A model generated the notes under the pieces. The model made no database searches. It saw only the letters and a list, made by a program, of their open reading frames with translations, and had not been told where the DNA came from. This document shows, one piece after another, positions 1 to 6,403 of a DNA stretch of 11,503 nucleotides. A program made the position numbers and the translations under genes. This DNA comes from JAZDPK01 sp043797615. GTDB taxonomy: Bacteria; Patescibacteriota; Patescibacteriia; UBA11705; JABHMO01. Position 1 is the first letter of the stretch, and each line of letters opens with the position of its first letter. The stretch is taken from positions 1-11,503 of the forward strand of contig JAZDPK010000059.1 of the NCBI GenBank assembly GCA_043797615.1, in the 5' to 3' direction.

Positions 1-11
1 GCGATCACGCC

Positions 12-449
12 ATGAAAAAACATTATAAAGTCATGATTATTGCGACATTGATCCTGTTTATAACATCAGTTTCCCTTTCATTTTGGTATCCCTTGCTTAA
101 ATCCCTCGAAATAATCTTCGGCAGTGTTTTTGTCGTCTTTATGCCCGGATATTTTTTAACATATCTATTCTTTCCAAAATCAAATGACATATTCATCGAT
201 GATGAGAAGAAATCAAAATCATTGGATTGGATTGAGCGCGTAATTTACAGCATTTTTCTGTCCATCACGTTGACGACTTTAATATTCATGTTCATTCAAA
301 ATTTTAACGTAAAGATATCCACCACCATATTTGCATTAACCATGATTCTTGCTAATATTGGATTGGGAATTTTTACTACTTTTTATGTTCGGAAACAAAA
401 CAGGCAGAAGGTAGATTTGAGAAGTAGGAGACTGGATATTAAAGAATAA
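12..449 (+). CDS. DUF1616-like small integral membrane protein
   Basis: Encodes 145 residues with four predicted membrane helices at about residues 7-25, 32-54, 77-96 and 104-126. The stretch around residues 43-56 (F-M-P-G-Y, then L-F-F-P-K) followed by an L-D-W-I-E-R segment at 71-76 entering a helix matches the N-terminal pattern of DUF1616 proteins (PGY, LFP, then IER and a helix). Full DUF1616 proteins are usually longer with an extracytoplasmic domain; this one ends after helix four with a basic tail. No biochemical role is established for the family; I infer a link to surface polysaccharide because the next gene, 51 bases on, makes UDP-sugar precursors. No Shine-Dalgarno is visible and the frame is open to the window edge, so the start could lie upstream, although the Met-Lys-Lys N-terminus looks natural. 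It is more AT-rich than the next gene. Confidence 0.75.
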   Translation: MKKHYKVMIIATLILFITSVSLSFWYPLLKSLEIIFGSVFVVFMPGYFLTYLFFPKSNDIFIDDEKKSKSLDWIERVIYSIFLSITLTTLIFMFIQNFNVKISTTIFALTMILANIGLGIFTTFYVRKQNRQKVDLRSRRLDIKE

Positions 450-500
450 AATCCGAATTTTAATTTTCCAATATCTGATATCTTGCCGTTAAAAATTGAT

Positions 501-2366
501 ATGTGGAAAAAAATCAAACTTAAAATATTTCAAAGAACGAAATCGAAAAAAATCGTTTTTTTTGTAATCGCCGACGCTATTCTAATATCCTTGTCATGTT
601 ATCTTGGCTTTTATCTTCGCTTCGACGGCAACATTCCGGCCGTTTATCATGCGGAAACATATTTTTTTATTTTACTGACGGCGCCGATCGTCATTTTTAT
701 TTTCGCAATCGAACGGCTGTACGCCTTTACCTGGGCGTTCATCAGCATCCGTGAAATTATCCGGATTTTCACCGGCACGATTTTCGGCATGTCGGCGGTG
801 AGCGTTGTTTTATTTCTATTGAAAGATACTGAATATTTTGTCGGTTTTCCACGTTCGGTGATATTTATTACGGCGACAATGATTTTTTTGTTCGTAAGCG
901 CCTTGCGTTTTGCCAAACGATTGTATTTTCATGAGTTCCGCATGGATTTGCCGTTTGACGGAAAAAAATTGCTCATTTTCGGCGCGGGCGAAGCAGGCGA
1001 ACAGATATTGCGCCATATTCAAATGCACCAAACGCATTTCCCGGTCGGCTTTGTCGACGACAATCGGATGAAGCACGGGACGCTTTTGCACGGCGTGAAA
1101 GTTTTCGGCGCCAAGGAATGCATTCCAACAATCGCTAAAAAGCACGTCATTGACGAATTGATTATCGCCGCGCCAAACGCGCCTCGAAATGTCATAAGGC
1201 ACGCGGTTCAGCTTGCCAGAGAAGCCGGGATTGAAAAAATAAAAATTCTACCGTCAACCGCGCAGATACTTGACGAAAAAGTCAGTTTGAACCAGGTGCG
1301 AGAAGTCTCGATCGAAGATCTGCTCGGACGCGCGCCGGTCAAGATCGACACGAAATCCATTGAAAACTTCATTGCCGGAAAAATAGTCCTGGTTACGGGC
1401 GGCGCCGGATCGATCGGATCCAATCTTTGCCGCCAGATTTTAAAATTCAAACCTAACCGCCTTATTTCCATCGATCAAAATGAAACCGGCAGCTTTCATC
1501 TTGAGCGCGAATTGTCAGCCGAATTCCCGAATGTTTCCAAAACCTTCATTGTCGGCGATATTTGCGACGAACAAAAAATAAATTCCGTTTTTTCCGCTTG
1601 TCAGCCGAACATTGTATTCCACGCCGCTGCCTACAAGCACGTGCCGCTCATGGAGACGCACCCTGACGAGGCAATAAGGAACAATGTTTTCGGCACCTTG
1701 AATATCGGCCGGGCAGCGATCAATCACCATACGGAAAAATTCGTGATGATTTCCACGGACAAGGCGATCAATCCGACTTCGATCATGGGCGCGAGCAAGC
1801 GCGTGGGCGAAATGATCGCGGTTTGGCTGAATAAGCAAAATTCAACGCGATTCTGCGCCGTGCGCTTCGGCAACGTGCTCGACAGCCAGGGAAACGTGGT
1901 CGGCATTTTTGAAAAACAAATCAAAAAAGGCGGGCCGGTGGAAGTGACTCATCCGGACATGAAGCGCTATTTCATGGTGACATCCGAAGCGTGCTTATTG
2001 GTCATGCAGGCCGGCACGATTGGCGCCGGCGGCGAAGTTTTCGTGCTTGACATGGGCGAGCCGATTAAAATCGTGGACCTGGCGAAGGAAATGATCAAAC
2101 TCGCGGGCTACGAGCCGGATGTTGACATTCCGATCGTTTATACCGGAATTCGCCAAGGAGAAAAAATGTTCGAAGAAATTATCACCGATTCGGAAATGCC
2201 GACTAAGCACGAAAAAATATTCATTTCAAGGTTAAACGGCACGGATGACGAAAAGCTGGCGCAAGGCCTTATCGCATTCAAAGCTATCCTGCAGGGAAGC
2301 CGCGATAAAAGCGAGCTGATCGCCAGATTGGCCGAGCTGGTGCCGACTTTACAAATCAAAAAGTGA
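501..2366 (+). CDS. Membrane-anchored UDP-GlcNAc 4,6-dehydratase-like (CapD/WbpM/PglF family)
   Basis: A 621-residue protein of the long FlaA1/CapD class, which converts UDP-GlcNAc to a 4-keto-6-deoxy sugar for glycans. The N-terminal 150 residues carry about four membrane helices. A first nucleotide-binding (CoA-binding-like) domain begins at G-A-G-E-A-G (161-166). The catalytic SDR domain has the Rossmann motif G-G-A-G-S-I-G near 300-306, S-T-D-K at 418-421, and M429 with K433. The active-site Tyr of ordinary SDRs is replaced by Met, giving the Ser-Met-Lys set described for WbpM/PglF-type dehydratases. Length is normal for the family. I choose ATG 501; an in-frame TTG at 483 adds six residues and neither has a Shine-Dalgarno. 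The TGA stop overlaps a possible GTG start of the next gene, so the two are probably translationally coupled in a surface-glycan operon. The exact substrate cannot be read from sequence. Confidence 0.92.
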   Translation: MWKKIKLKIFQRTKSKKIVFFVIADAILISLSCYLGFYLRFDGNIPAVYHAETYFFILLTAPIVIFIFAIERLYAFTWAFISIREIIRIFTGTIFGMSAVSVVLFLLKDTEYFVGFPRSVIFITATMIFLFVSALRFAKRLYFHEFRMDLPFDGKKLLIFGAGEAGEQILRHIQMHQTHFPVGFVDDNRMKHGTLLHGVKVFGAKECIPTIAKKHVIDELIIAAPNAPRNVIRHAVQLAREAGIEKIKILPSTAQILDEKVSLNQVREVSIEDLLGRAPVKIDTKSIENFIAGKIVLVTGGAGSIGSNLCRQILKFKPNRLISIDQNETGSFHLERELSAEFPNVSKTFIVGDICDEQKINSVFSACQPNIVFHAAAYKHVPLMETHPDEAIRNNVFGTLNIGRAAINHHTEKFVMISTDKAINPTSIMGASKRVGEMIAVWLNKQNSTRFCAVRFGNVLDSQGNVVGIFEKQIKKGGPVEVTHPDMKRYFMVTSEACLLVMQAGTIGAGGEVFVLDMGEPIKIVDLAKEMIKLAGYEPDVDIPIVYTGIRQGEKMFEEIITDSEMPTKHEKIFISRLNGTDDEKLAQGLIAFKAILQGSRDKSELIARLAELVPTLQIKK

Positions 2367-2368
2367 AA

Positions 2369-3094
2369 ATGTTTTTATTTAAATTATTCCAATCATTCTT
2401 GTCGCCGGCGATGCTTTGCTTTCTGGCATTAGTCGCCGGGTTGATTTTATTTTTAAAAAATCGCGCGCTGAAAACGGCGAAAATATTATTAAGCGTTGCG
2501 ATTATCATACTCTATTTATTTTCAATAACACCAATCGCGGATCTTATTATTGCGCCAATTGAAAATCAATATCAGCGCATTTCATCGGATGAAGCGAATC
2601 AATTGGATACGCTGGTCATACTGACCGGCGACATTGATGAAAGGGCGCCGGAAATTCTGCGCCTTTATTTTTTAAAACAAATTGCCGGCACGATTGATGA
2701 AAATTTCAAGGTGATTATAACCGGCACGGACGCGCTTAATCCGCAAAACACCAGTGAAAGCCGAAAAACAAAGGAATTCCTGATCGAAAGGGGAATACCG
2801 GCGGAAAAGGTCATTATTGAAGACCGATCGCGCAACACTTTTGAAAGCGCCAGGAATGTGGAAAAGTCCATTGGACAGGGGCCTTTTATTCTGGTAACAT
2901 CGTCTTATCACATGTTGCGGTCGATGTACGCTTTTGAAAAAGCAGGCATGCATCCGATTCCGGCGCCGGCGAATTTTAGCGAATCAGAAGACGCTTATAA
3001 TCTATTCGATTTTCTGCCGAATCCGGAAAATTTGAAAACAGTGAATTTGGCAACGCACGAATATCTCGGATTGTTGTATTATAAATTTAAATAA
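2369..3094 (+). CDS. YdcF/ElyC-like DUF218 membrane protein
   Basis: Encodes 241 residues: two N-terminal membrane helices (about 10-28 and 37-55), then a DUF218 domain from about 75 to the end. Family hallmarks seen are the L-V-I-L-T-G strand, the I-I-T-G-T-D segment, S-E-S-R-K-T before a helix, the D-R-S-R-N-T-F-E-S-A motif, V-T-S-S-Y-H-M-L-R (H181, M182), and a C-terminal H-E-Y-L-G-L-L-Y-Y. ElyC/SanA/YdcF proteins are linked to envelope integrity, and ElyC to lipid-carrier metabolism in peptidoglycan and surface-polymer assembly; their chemistry is not settled. An in-frame GTG at 2363 overlaps the upstream stop; I prefer ATG 2369 because it is the standard codon, but no Shine-Dalgarno decides it. 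It sits between the sugar dehydratase and the chain-length regulator, supporting a role in polysaccharide export or assembly. Confidence 0.88.
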   Translation: MFLFKLFQSFLSPAMLCFLALVAGLILFLKNRALKTAKILLSVAIIILYLFSITPIADLIIAPIENQYQRISSDEANQLDTLVILTGDIDERAPEILRLYFLKQIAGTIDENFKVIITGTDALNPQNTSESRKTKEFLIERGIPAEKVIIEDRSRNTFESARNVEKSIGQGPFILVTSSYHMLRSMYAFEKAGMHPIPAPANFSESEDAYNLFDFLPNPENLKTVNLATHEYLGLLYYKFK

Positions 3095-3102
3095 CAAACA
3101 AT

Positions 3103-4074
3103 ATGCCAGACATGTACCCGCCGCCGCAATTCATCCAGCCGGAAAATCAGACTCCAATCAAACATGAGCAAGATGCAGACACTGTTGATTTGTATGAATA
3201 TCTGATGATTATTTGGAAAAAGAAAATCAGCATTTTAGCCATCGTTGCCGTTATCGCAATCGCCGCGCTTGTTGTCAATTTGATTCTGCCGAAAACTTAT
3301 GAAAACAATGCCTTGATTAATATCGGCGCTTTTAAAAATACAAGTATCACTAATTTTGTCGACATGAAAGCGATTTTTAATATGCCGGCCGTATTGCAAC
3401 AGATCCAAAACCAATTGTCAGTCGGAAATGTTGCAGGTTCGAGTTTTAATATTGAGAAATATTTATTGGATAAGGAAAATGCCAGTTTTATAGTGATTAA
3501 AGGGTTTGGAAAAACGCCTGAACAAGCATTGGAAATCACAAGCATTGTCATAGACACTATATTAAAGCAACATCAAGTTATATTCGACAAAATGATCAAA
3601 AATTATGACATGGAAATTCAATTGATAAAGAGAGATCAAACCAGGACTGAACAGGATATAGCAGAGAAACAGCAAGAAATCAATCGCATTGAGAATGATA
3701 TCGCTTTATATCAAAAAGAAATAGACAAGCGGGCAAATATTCAGTCATACGGACAAGGCCGAATGGTGGAAAGTTATATAAATTTAATTGCCTCGGCGAA
3801 AAGTCAAAAAGAATCGCGGATTGTCGAATTGGCGAATCTAAAACAAAAACTCGCCAATTTCGATACAGTTTTCCAGCAAAAAGAATTTGAACGGGTTTTC
3901 CAAACTAAAATGACATCCGTGGAAGTCCCGCCCATTTTGACGCGAAAAGCAACCCCCATAAAAATAATGCAGAATGTAAAAATCGCCGCCATTCTGGCTT
4001 TATTTGTCGGCATTTTGTACGCCTTTGCCGCTGATTTTTTCCAAAAACACAAAACCGAAATCACCTCAAAATAA
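3103..4074 (+). CDS. Wzz-like polysaccharide chain-length determinant
   Basis: Encodes 323 residues with the polysaccharide co-polymerase plan: a proline-rich cytoplasmic tail (1-30), the V-D-L-Y-E-Y-L segment typical of Wzz N-termini, membrane helix one at about 42-62, an extracytoplasmic region with predicted coiled coil around 165-255 rich in Gln, Lys and Glu, and a second membrane helix near 295-313. The Pro-containing run before helix two (P-P-I-L-T-R-K-A-T-P-I-K) matches the conserved pre-TM2 region. There is no fused tyrosine kinase, so it is Wzz-like rather than Wzc-like. Such proteins set the modal length of polymers made by Wzy-type systems; no Wzy or flippase is present in this window. 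It starts eight bases after the DUF218 gene and is followed at once by a strong terminator, making it the last gene of the operon. Confidence 0.88.
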   Translation: MPDMYPPPQFIQPENQTPIKHEQDADTVDLYEYLMIIWKKKISILAIVAVIAIAALVVNLILPKTYENNALINIGAFKNTSITNFVDMKAIFNMPAVLQQIQNQLSVGNVAGSSFNIEKYLLDKENASFIVIKGFGKTPEQALEITSIVIDTILKQHQVIFDKMIKNYDMEIQLIKRDQTRTEQDIAEKQQEINRIENDIALYQKEIDKRANIQSYGQGRMVESYINLIASAKSQKESRIVELANLKQKLANFDTVFQQKEFERVFQTKMTSVEVPPILTRKATPIKIMQNVKIAAILALFVGILYAFAADFFQKHKTEITSK

Positions 4075-4119
4075 CAAACAATAAAACTTATCCCGCGTGT
4101 GGATAAGTTTTATTGTTTG
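4075..4119 (+). terminator. Perfect 19-bp stem terminator of the polysaccharide operon
   Basis: The arms at 4075-4093 and 4101-4119 are exact reverse complements (19 bp) around a seven-base loop, CGCGTGT. The hairpin starts on the base after the wzz-like stop codon. The T-rich tract is within the 3' arm (TTTTATTGTTT). The A-rich 5' arm means it could also work in the other direction. Its 3' arm overlaps the next promoter's -35 box. Confidence 0.85.
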
Positions 4120-4141
4120 CATAATTTTAAAATGGTATAAT
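4113..4141 (+). promoter_or_regulatory. Promoter for the secreted protein gene
   Basis: TTGTTT at 4113-4118, a 17-base spacer, then TATAAT at 4136-4141 preceded by TG plus one base, which is an extended -10. The predicted start near 4148 gives a leader of about 165 bases. The -35 box lies inside the 3' arm of the preceding terminator. Confidence 0.75.
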
Positions 4142-4230
4142 GTTCTTGTCTGAAATTTAAATAATAATTTCACTCAATTCAAGAAATAGGGTAAATGTTT
4201 TATTTAATTGCAAAACCTTAAGGAAATTAA

Positions 4231-4296
4231 ATGAGGCATTTAACTATTCGCAGGGCGGAAGAGTCCGCTGAAGGTCGACTGTTAAACTTGCATTGA
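4231..4296 (+). CDS. Possible 21-residue leader peptide (upstream ORF)
   Basis: An ATG at 4231 is preceded by AAGGA (4220-4224) at an ideal six-base spacing. It opens a frame of 21 codons beginning M-R-H-L-T-I-R-R-A-E-E and ending N-L-H, with a TGA at 4294-4296. The stop sits directly in front of the AGAAAGGA ribosome-binding site of the secreted protein gene, so translation of the small frame could affect access to that site. The segment is markedly more GC-rich than the rest of the leader. No homolog is recognised. The same bases also fold as an RNA hairpin set, so coding may be incidental. Confidence 0.35.
   Translation: MRHLTIRRAEESAEGRLLNLH
4236..4291 (+). promoter_or_regulatory. Foldable 5' leader element
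   Basis: The leader can form an outer helix from GC (4236-4237) plus TTTAAC (4239-4244) with GTTAAA (4281-4286) plus GC (4290-4291). Inside is a second helix, TTCG (4247-4250) with TGAA (4269-4272) including one G-U pair, then a four-base bulge, then GCGGA (4255-4259) with TCCGC (4264-4268) around an AGAG loop. The layout is riboswitch-like and sits just upstream of the gene's ribosome-binding site, but it matches no riboswitch consensus that I know. Folding was done by eye. Confidence 0.35.
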
Positions 4297-4312
4297 GAAA
4301 GGAAAAAATAAA

Positions 4313-5470
4313 ATGAAAAATTTTTATAAATCGATTTTCAGAAAAAGCAATTTGAACAAATTGATGTTTGTCGGCGTAATTGCGCTAACATTGATATTAA
4401 CGGCCAATTTCAACGCCTTGGCAACGCAGAATGACAGCTACGGCTACGGCTACGGGCCGGAAGGATACAGCTATGGCTACGGCTATTGGTCTGAAACCAC
4501 TCCATCCGTTACAATGAGTTATGCCGGCTGCACATCCAGCTGCACGGTCAATGAAAGCACCGCCGTCACAATTACCGCCACGTTCAGCTCAGCGCCGTCC
4601 GGCACGCCGGATATCCAGATTGATTATACTGGCACGGGAAATGATCTGTCTTACACGGCCATGAGCGGCACCGGAACAAGCTGGACATACAGCTATACCA
4701 CGCCGAGTTTGACCGTCAATACCGAGGGCACGGTAACCATCAGGACGCTGGCTGGAAGCGGCTATACGCCATCACCGTCAAATTCCGTTTTCACGGTTAA
4801 TGACGTCAGCGGCGGCGGCGGCTCGCTTGGCGGCGCCACTGCTCCGTCAGCGCCGACTACGACCACAACAACGACAACGACCGCGGCAAGCGTTACAACG
4901 CCGGTTGCGACAATCAGCGTTGATCCGGCAAAAGTCCAGACTATTTTAACGACATTCAATCTGACGGCAAACGCGGCCGAAGAAGCAAAATACCTGGCTT
5001 TTGCAAAATCAGACGCTGCGGCATTCAAAGTAGTAACGACTGCGGATCAGTTGGCCGCAATTACAAACTTTGAAACATACGGCATTTCCACGGCAACGAT
5101 CGCATTGGGCGCCGGAGAGCGTCGAGCGCTTATCCGCGATTATATGGAAACGGTCGGACGGGCGGAAGTGGTCTGGAACGACATTGAACGGATGAGCGTG
5201 GGACAAAAGCCGGTCACCCGTAATTTGGCGAAAGAGCAGGCCAAAGTGAACACCGTGCTTAGCGCCTTTAAGAAAGTTGTCGGACACAATCCGGTGTTCA
5301 GCAACAGCAAGGAAGATTTGGCCTGGAACACGATGATGTACCGCATCAGGTTCACTCGCGATCTGACCAAGGAAAAAGCCGGTATTGTCAAATTCAAGAG
5401 TACGTTCAAACGTATTCCGACAAGCCCGCTTGACTGGTCAGTAGTAAGATCGATCGGATACGCTTTATAA
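4313..5470 (+). CDS. Secreted modular surface protein (Tyr/Gly-rich, Ig-like, Thr linker, C-terminal repeats)
   Basis: A 385-residue exported protein. A signal peptide has a basic start, a hydrophobic core at 17-31 and a likely cleavage after A-L-A (35-37). The mature N-terminus is a Tyr-Gly alternating tract (43-59). Residues about 63-168 form a Ser/Thr-rich beta domain, probably Ig-like, with a close Cys pair (C-T-S-S-C). A G-G-G-G-S linker and nine consecutive Thr follow. The C-terminal 180 residues are helical and carry three loose repeats with Lys/Glu-Arg, Phe and a D-W or W-N core; the pattern resembles a repeat I remember from secreted CPR proteins. There is no sortase motif or membrane anchor at the C-terminus. 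The start is backed by AAAGGA about nine bases upstream. It probably lies on or outside the cell surface; the ligand is unknown. It is a single-gene unit between two terminators. Confidence 0.8.
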   Translation: MKNFYKSIFRKSNLNKLMFVGVIALTLILTANFNALATQNDSYGYGYGPEGYSYGYGYWSETTPSVTMSYAGCTSSCTVNESTAVTITATFSSAPSGTPDIQIDYTGTGNDLSYTAMSGTGTSWTYSYTTPSLTVNTEGTVTIRTLAGSGYTPSPSNSVFTVNDVSGGGGSLGGATAPSAPTTTTTTTTTAASVTTPVATISVDPAKVQTILTTFNLTANAAEEAKYLAFAKSDAAAFKVVTTADQLAAITNFETYGISTATIALGAGERRALIRDYMETVGRAEVVWNDIERMSVGQKPVTRNLAKEQAKVNTVLSAFKKVVGHNPVFSNSKEDLAWNTMMYRIRFTRDLTKEKAGIVKFKSTFKRIPTSPLDWSVVRSIGYAL

Positions 5471-5487
5471 GCAAGCAATTCTGAAAT

Positions 5488-5523
5488 AAACAAAAGCGCC
5501 GTATAAAGCGGCGTCTTTTGTTT
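5488..5523 (+). terminator. Terminator of the secreted protein gene
   Basis: The left arm AAACAAAAGCGCCG (5488-5501) pairs with CGGCG plus CTTTTGTTT (5509-5513 and 5515-5523), giving 14 base pairs with one bulged T at 5514 and a seven-base loop. The GC core is followed by a T-rich 3' arm. It begins 17 bases after the stop codon. Confidence 0.85.
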
Positions 5524-5525
5524 GC

Positions 5526-5554
5526 TTGAATTTTTTGAATATATGTGGTTTAAT
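5526..5554 (+). promoter_or_regulatory. Promoter for the small zinc-finger gene
   Basis: TTGAAT at 5526-5531, a 17-base spacer and TTTAAT at 5549-5554 preceded by TGG, another extended -10. It starts two bases after the terminator stem. The predicted start near 5561 leaves a leader of about 15 bases containing GAAAGG. Confidence 0.7.
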
Positions 5555-5575
5555 GCTGTTTGAAAGGTAAGCACT

Positions 5576-5734
5576 ATGAAAACGACAAAATGCATTGTTT
5601 GTGAAAAAAAATTCGACTTGAATGTCGCGATCAGCAAACACGATGTTTTTTTCTGTTCGGAAGAATGCGTTGTTATGTATGAAAAAAAACTGGAGGACAT
5701 AAAAAAAATAGTCAACTGGGATAATTGCTGTTAA
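5576..5734 (+). CDS. 52-residue TRASH/YHS-like zinc-binding protein
   Basis: A short gene with GAAAGG about eight bases before its ATG and a good promoter upstream. The 52-residue product has C6-x2-C9 and C27-x3-C31, the second pair in F-F-C-S-E-E-C, then a helix of Met, Tyr, Lys and Glu. This spacing (C-x2-C, about 17 residues, C-x3-C) is that of TRASH/YHS treble-clef metal-binding domains, which bind zinc or sense other metals. It ends in W-D-N-C-C, an unusual exposed pair of cysteines that could hold metal or react with thiols. There are no membrane or DNA-binding segments. The next gene encodes a thiol peroxidase-like protein, so a redox or metal-stress role is possible but only inferred. 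I am fairly sure it is a real gene and less sure of its exact family. Confidence 0.75.
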   Translation: MKTTKCIVCEKKFDLNVAISKHDVFFCSEECVVMYEKKLEDIKKIVNWDNCC

Positions 5735-5744
5735 AGAACATGCT

Positions 5745-5836
5745 GATGCGAATAAACTTTCATGCAAATGTTGCGAATTGCATAAGAAATTATACCTAAA
5801 TTAATTTGCGGCATTCGCATGGCAATTATTCGCATC
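5745..5836. repeat. 11-bp inverted repeat around a short intergenic region
   Basis: GATGCGAATAA (5745-5755) and TTATTCGCATC (5826-5836) are perfect inverted copies. A further ATTCGCAT is at 5813-5820 and an ATGCAAAT variant near 5762. No terminator with a T tract is evident here. The right arm falls in the upstream extension of the next reading frame, which argues that translation starts after it. It may be an operator-like or mobile palindrome; function unknown. Confidence 0.55.
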
Positions 5837-5854
5837 TCCCGCGCTTCTGCCATT

Positions 5855-6298
5855 ATGAAAAATTTCACCCTGCAAAATAACGACAATACTTCATTCAAAC
5901 TATACGACTACCAAAACGGTAGAATTTTGGTTTTGATTTTTTTTCGCGGGGCCTGGTGCAACCATTGCAAAAAGCATTTGCTGGAGATTCAAGGCAAGAT
6001 GAAAAAATTTGATAAATTAAACGTGAAATTTATAGCGATTTCATCAGACACGAAATTCAATTCAAGCATATTAAAAGAATTTTTGAAGTTAAGCTTTCCG
6101 GTGATTTCCGACGCTGATTTTAAAATGATTGATTACTTCAAATTGAAAACAAAATACAAGAATAAAAGCGTTGCCAAACCGGCGATCTTTGTCTTTTCGC
6201 CGAAACATGAAATTTTATATCAATACGTTGGAAAGAAATACGACGATCGGATGGTGAGCAAGGAAATCATTAAAAAGTTAATTAAAGTTAATTTATAG
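5855..6298 (+). CDS. Peroxiredoxin-like AhpC/TSA thiol protein
   Basis: Encodes 147 residues with a thioredoxin-type fold. The opening F-T-L-Q-N-N-D and L-Y-D-Y match the peroxiredoxin start. The active site is F-F-R-G-A-W-C-N-H-C, with C35 and C38, which resembles the R-G-x-W-C-x-x-C of the PRX-like branch of AhpC/TSA proteins. A-I-S-S-D-T, F-P-V-I-S-D-A-D and A-K-P-A-I-F-V-F (with the cis-Pro region) complete the core. It probably reduces peroxides or disulfides in the cytoplasm; no signal peptide is seen. An upstream in-frame ATG at 5819 would add 12 residues that do not look like the family and that overlap the inverted repeat, so I prefer 5855. Neither start has a Shine-Dalgarno. It is Lys- and Asn-rich and AT-rich relative to the later genes. 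Confidence 0.82.
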   Translation: MKNFTLQNNDNTSFKLYDYQNGRILVLIFFRGAWCNHCKKHLLEIQGKMKKFDKLNVKFIAISSDTKFNSSILKEFLKLSFPVISDADFKMIDYFKLKTKYKNKSVAKPAIFVFSPKHEILYQYVGKKYDDRMVSKEIIKKLIKVNL

Positions 6299-6336
6299 TT
6301 GATTAAGGTTGATCATTAAGGTCAATTTATCACGTT

Positions 6337-6368
6337 AAGAGCGTTCAAAATAAAAGATGCGCTCTTTT
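6337..6368 (+). terminator. Weak terminator after the peroxiredoxin-like gene
   Basis: AAGAGCG (6337-6343) pairs with CGCTCTT (6360-6366) around a 16-base A-rich loop, ending in TTTT (6365-6368). The stem is only seven pairs, so efficiency is uncertain. Confidence 0.55.
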
Positions 6369-6393
6369 CAATTTGAAAAATATGTGCGATAAT
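6365..6393 (+). promoter_or_regulatory. queA promoter, apparently giving a leaderless mRNA
   Basis: GATAAT (6388-6393) is preceded by TGC, an extended -10, with TTTTCA (6365-6370) a weak -35 at 17 bases. The predicted start near 6400 is only about four bases before the ATG at 6404, leaving no room for a ribosome-binding site. The -35 shares bases with the preceding terminator's T tract. Confidence 0.6.
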
Positions 6394-6403
6394 GTTTTAA
6401 CTT

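Noticed and set aside
4236..4300. Known riboswitch (glutamine, glycine, c-di-GMP, TPP, purine or preQ1) in the secreted protein leader
   Set aside because: Short resemblances such as CGGAAG and GAAGG exist, but the conserved cores of these classes are not present.
5140..5715. 191-residue open frame on the - strand
   Set aside because: It covers the end of the secreted protein gene, a terminator, a promoter and the small zinc protein, all of which are well supported on the + strand.
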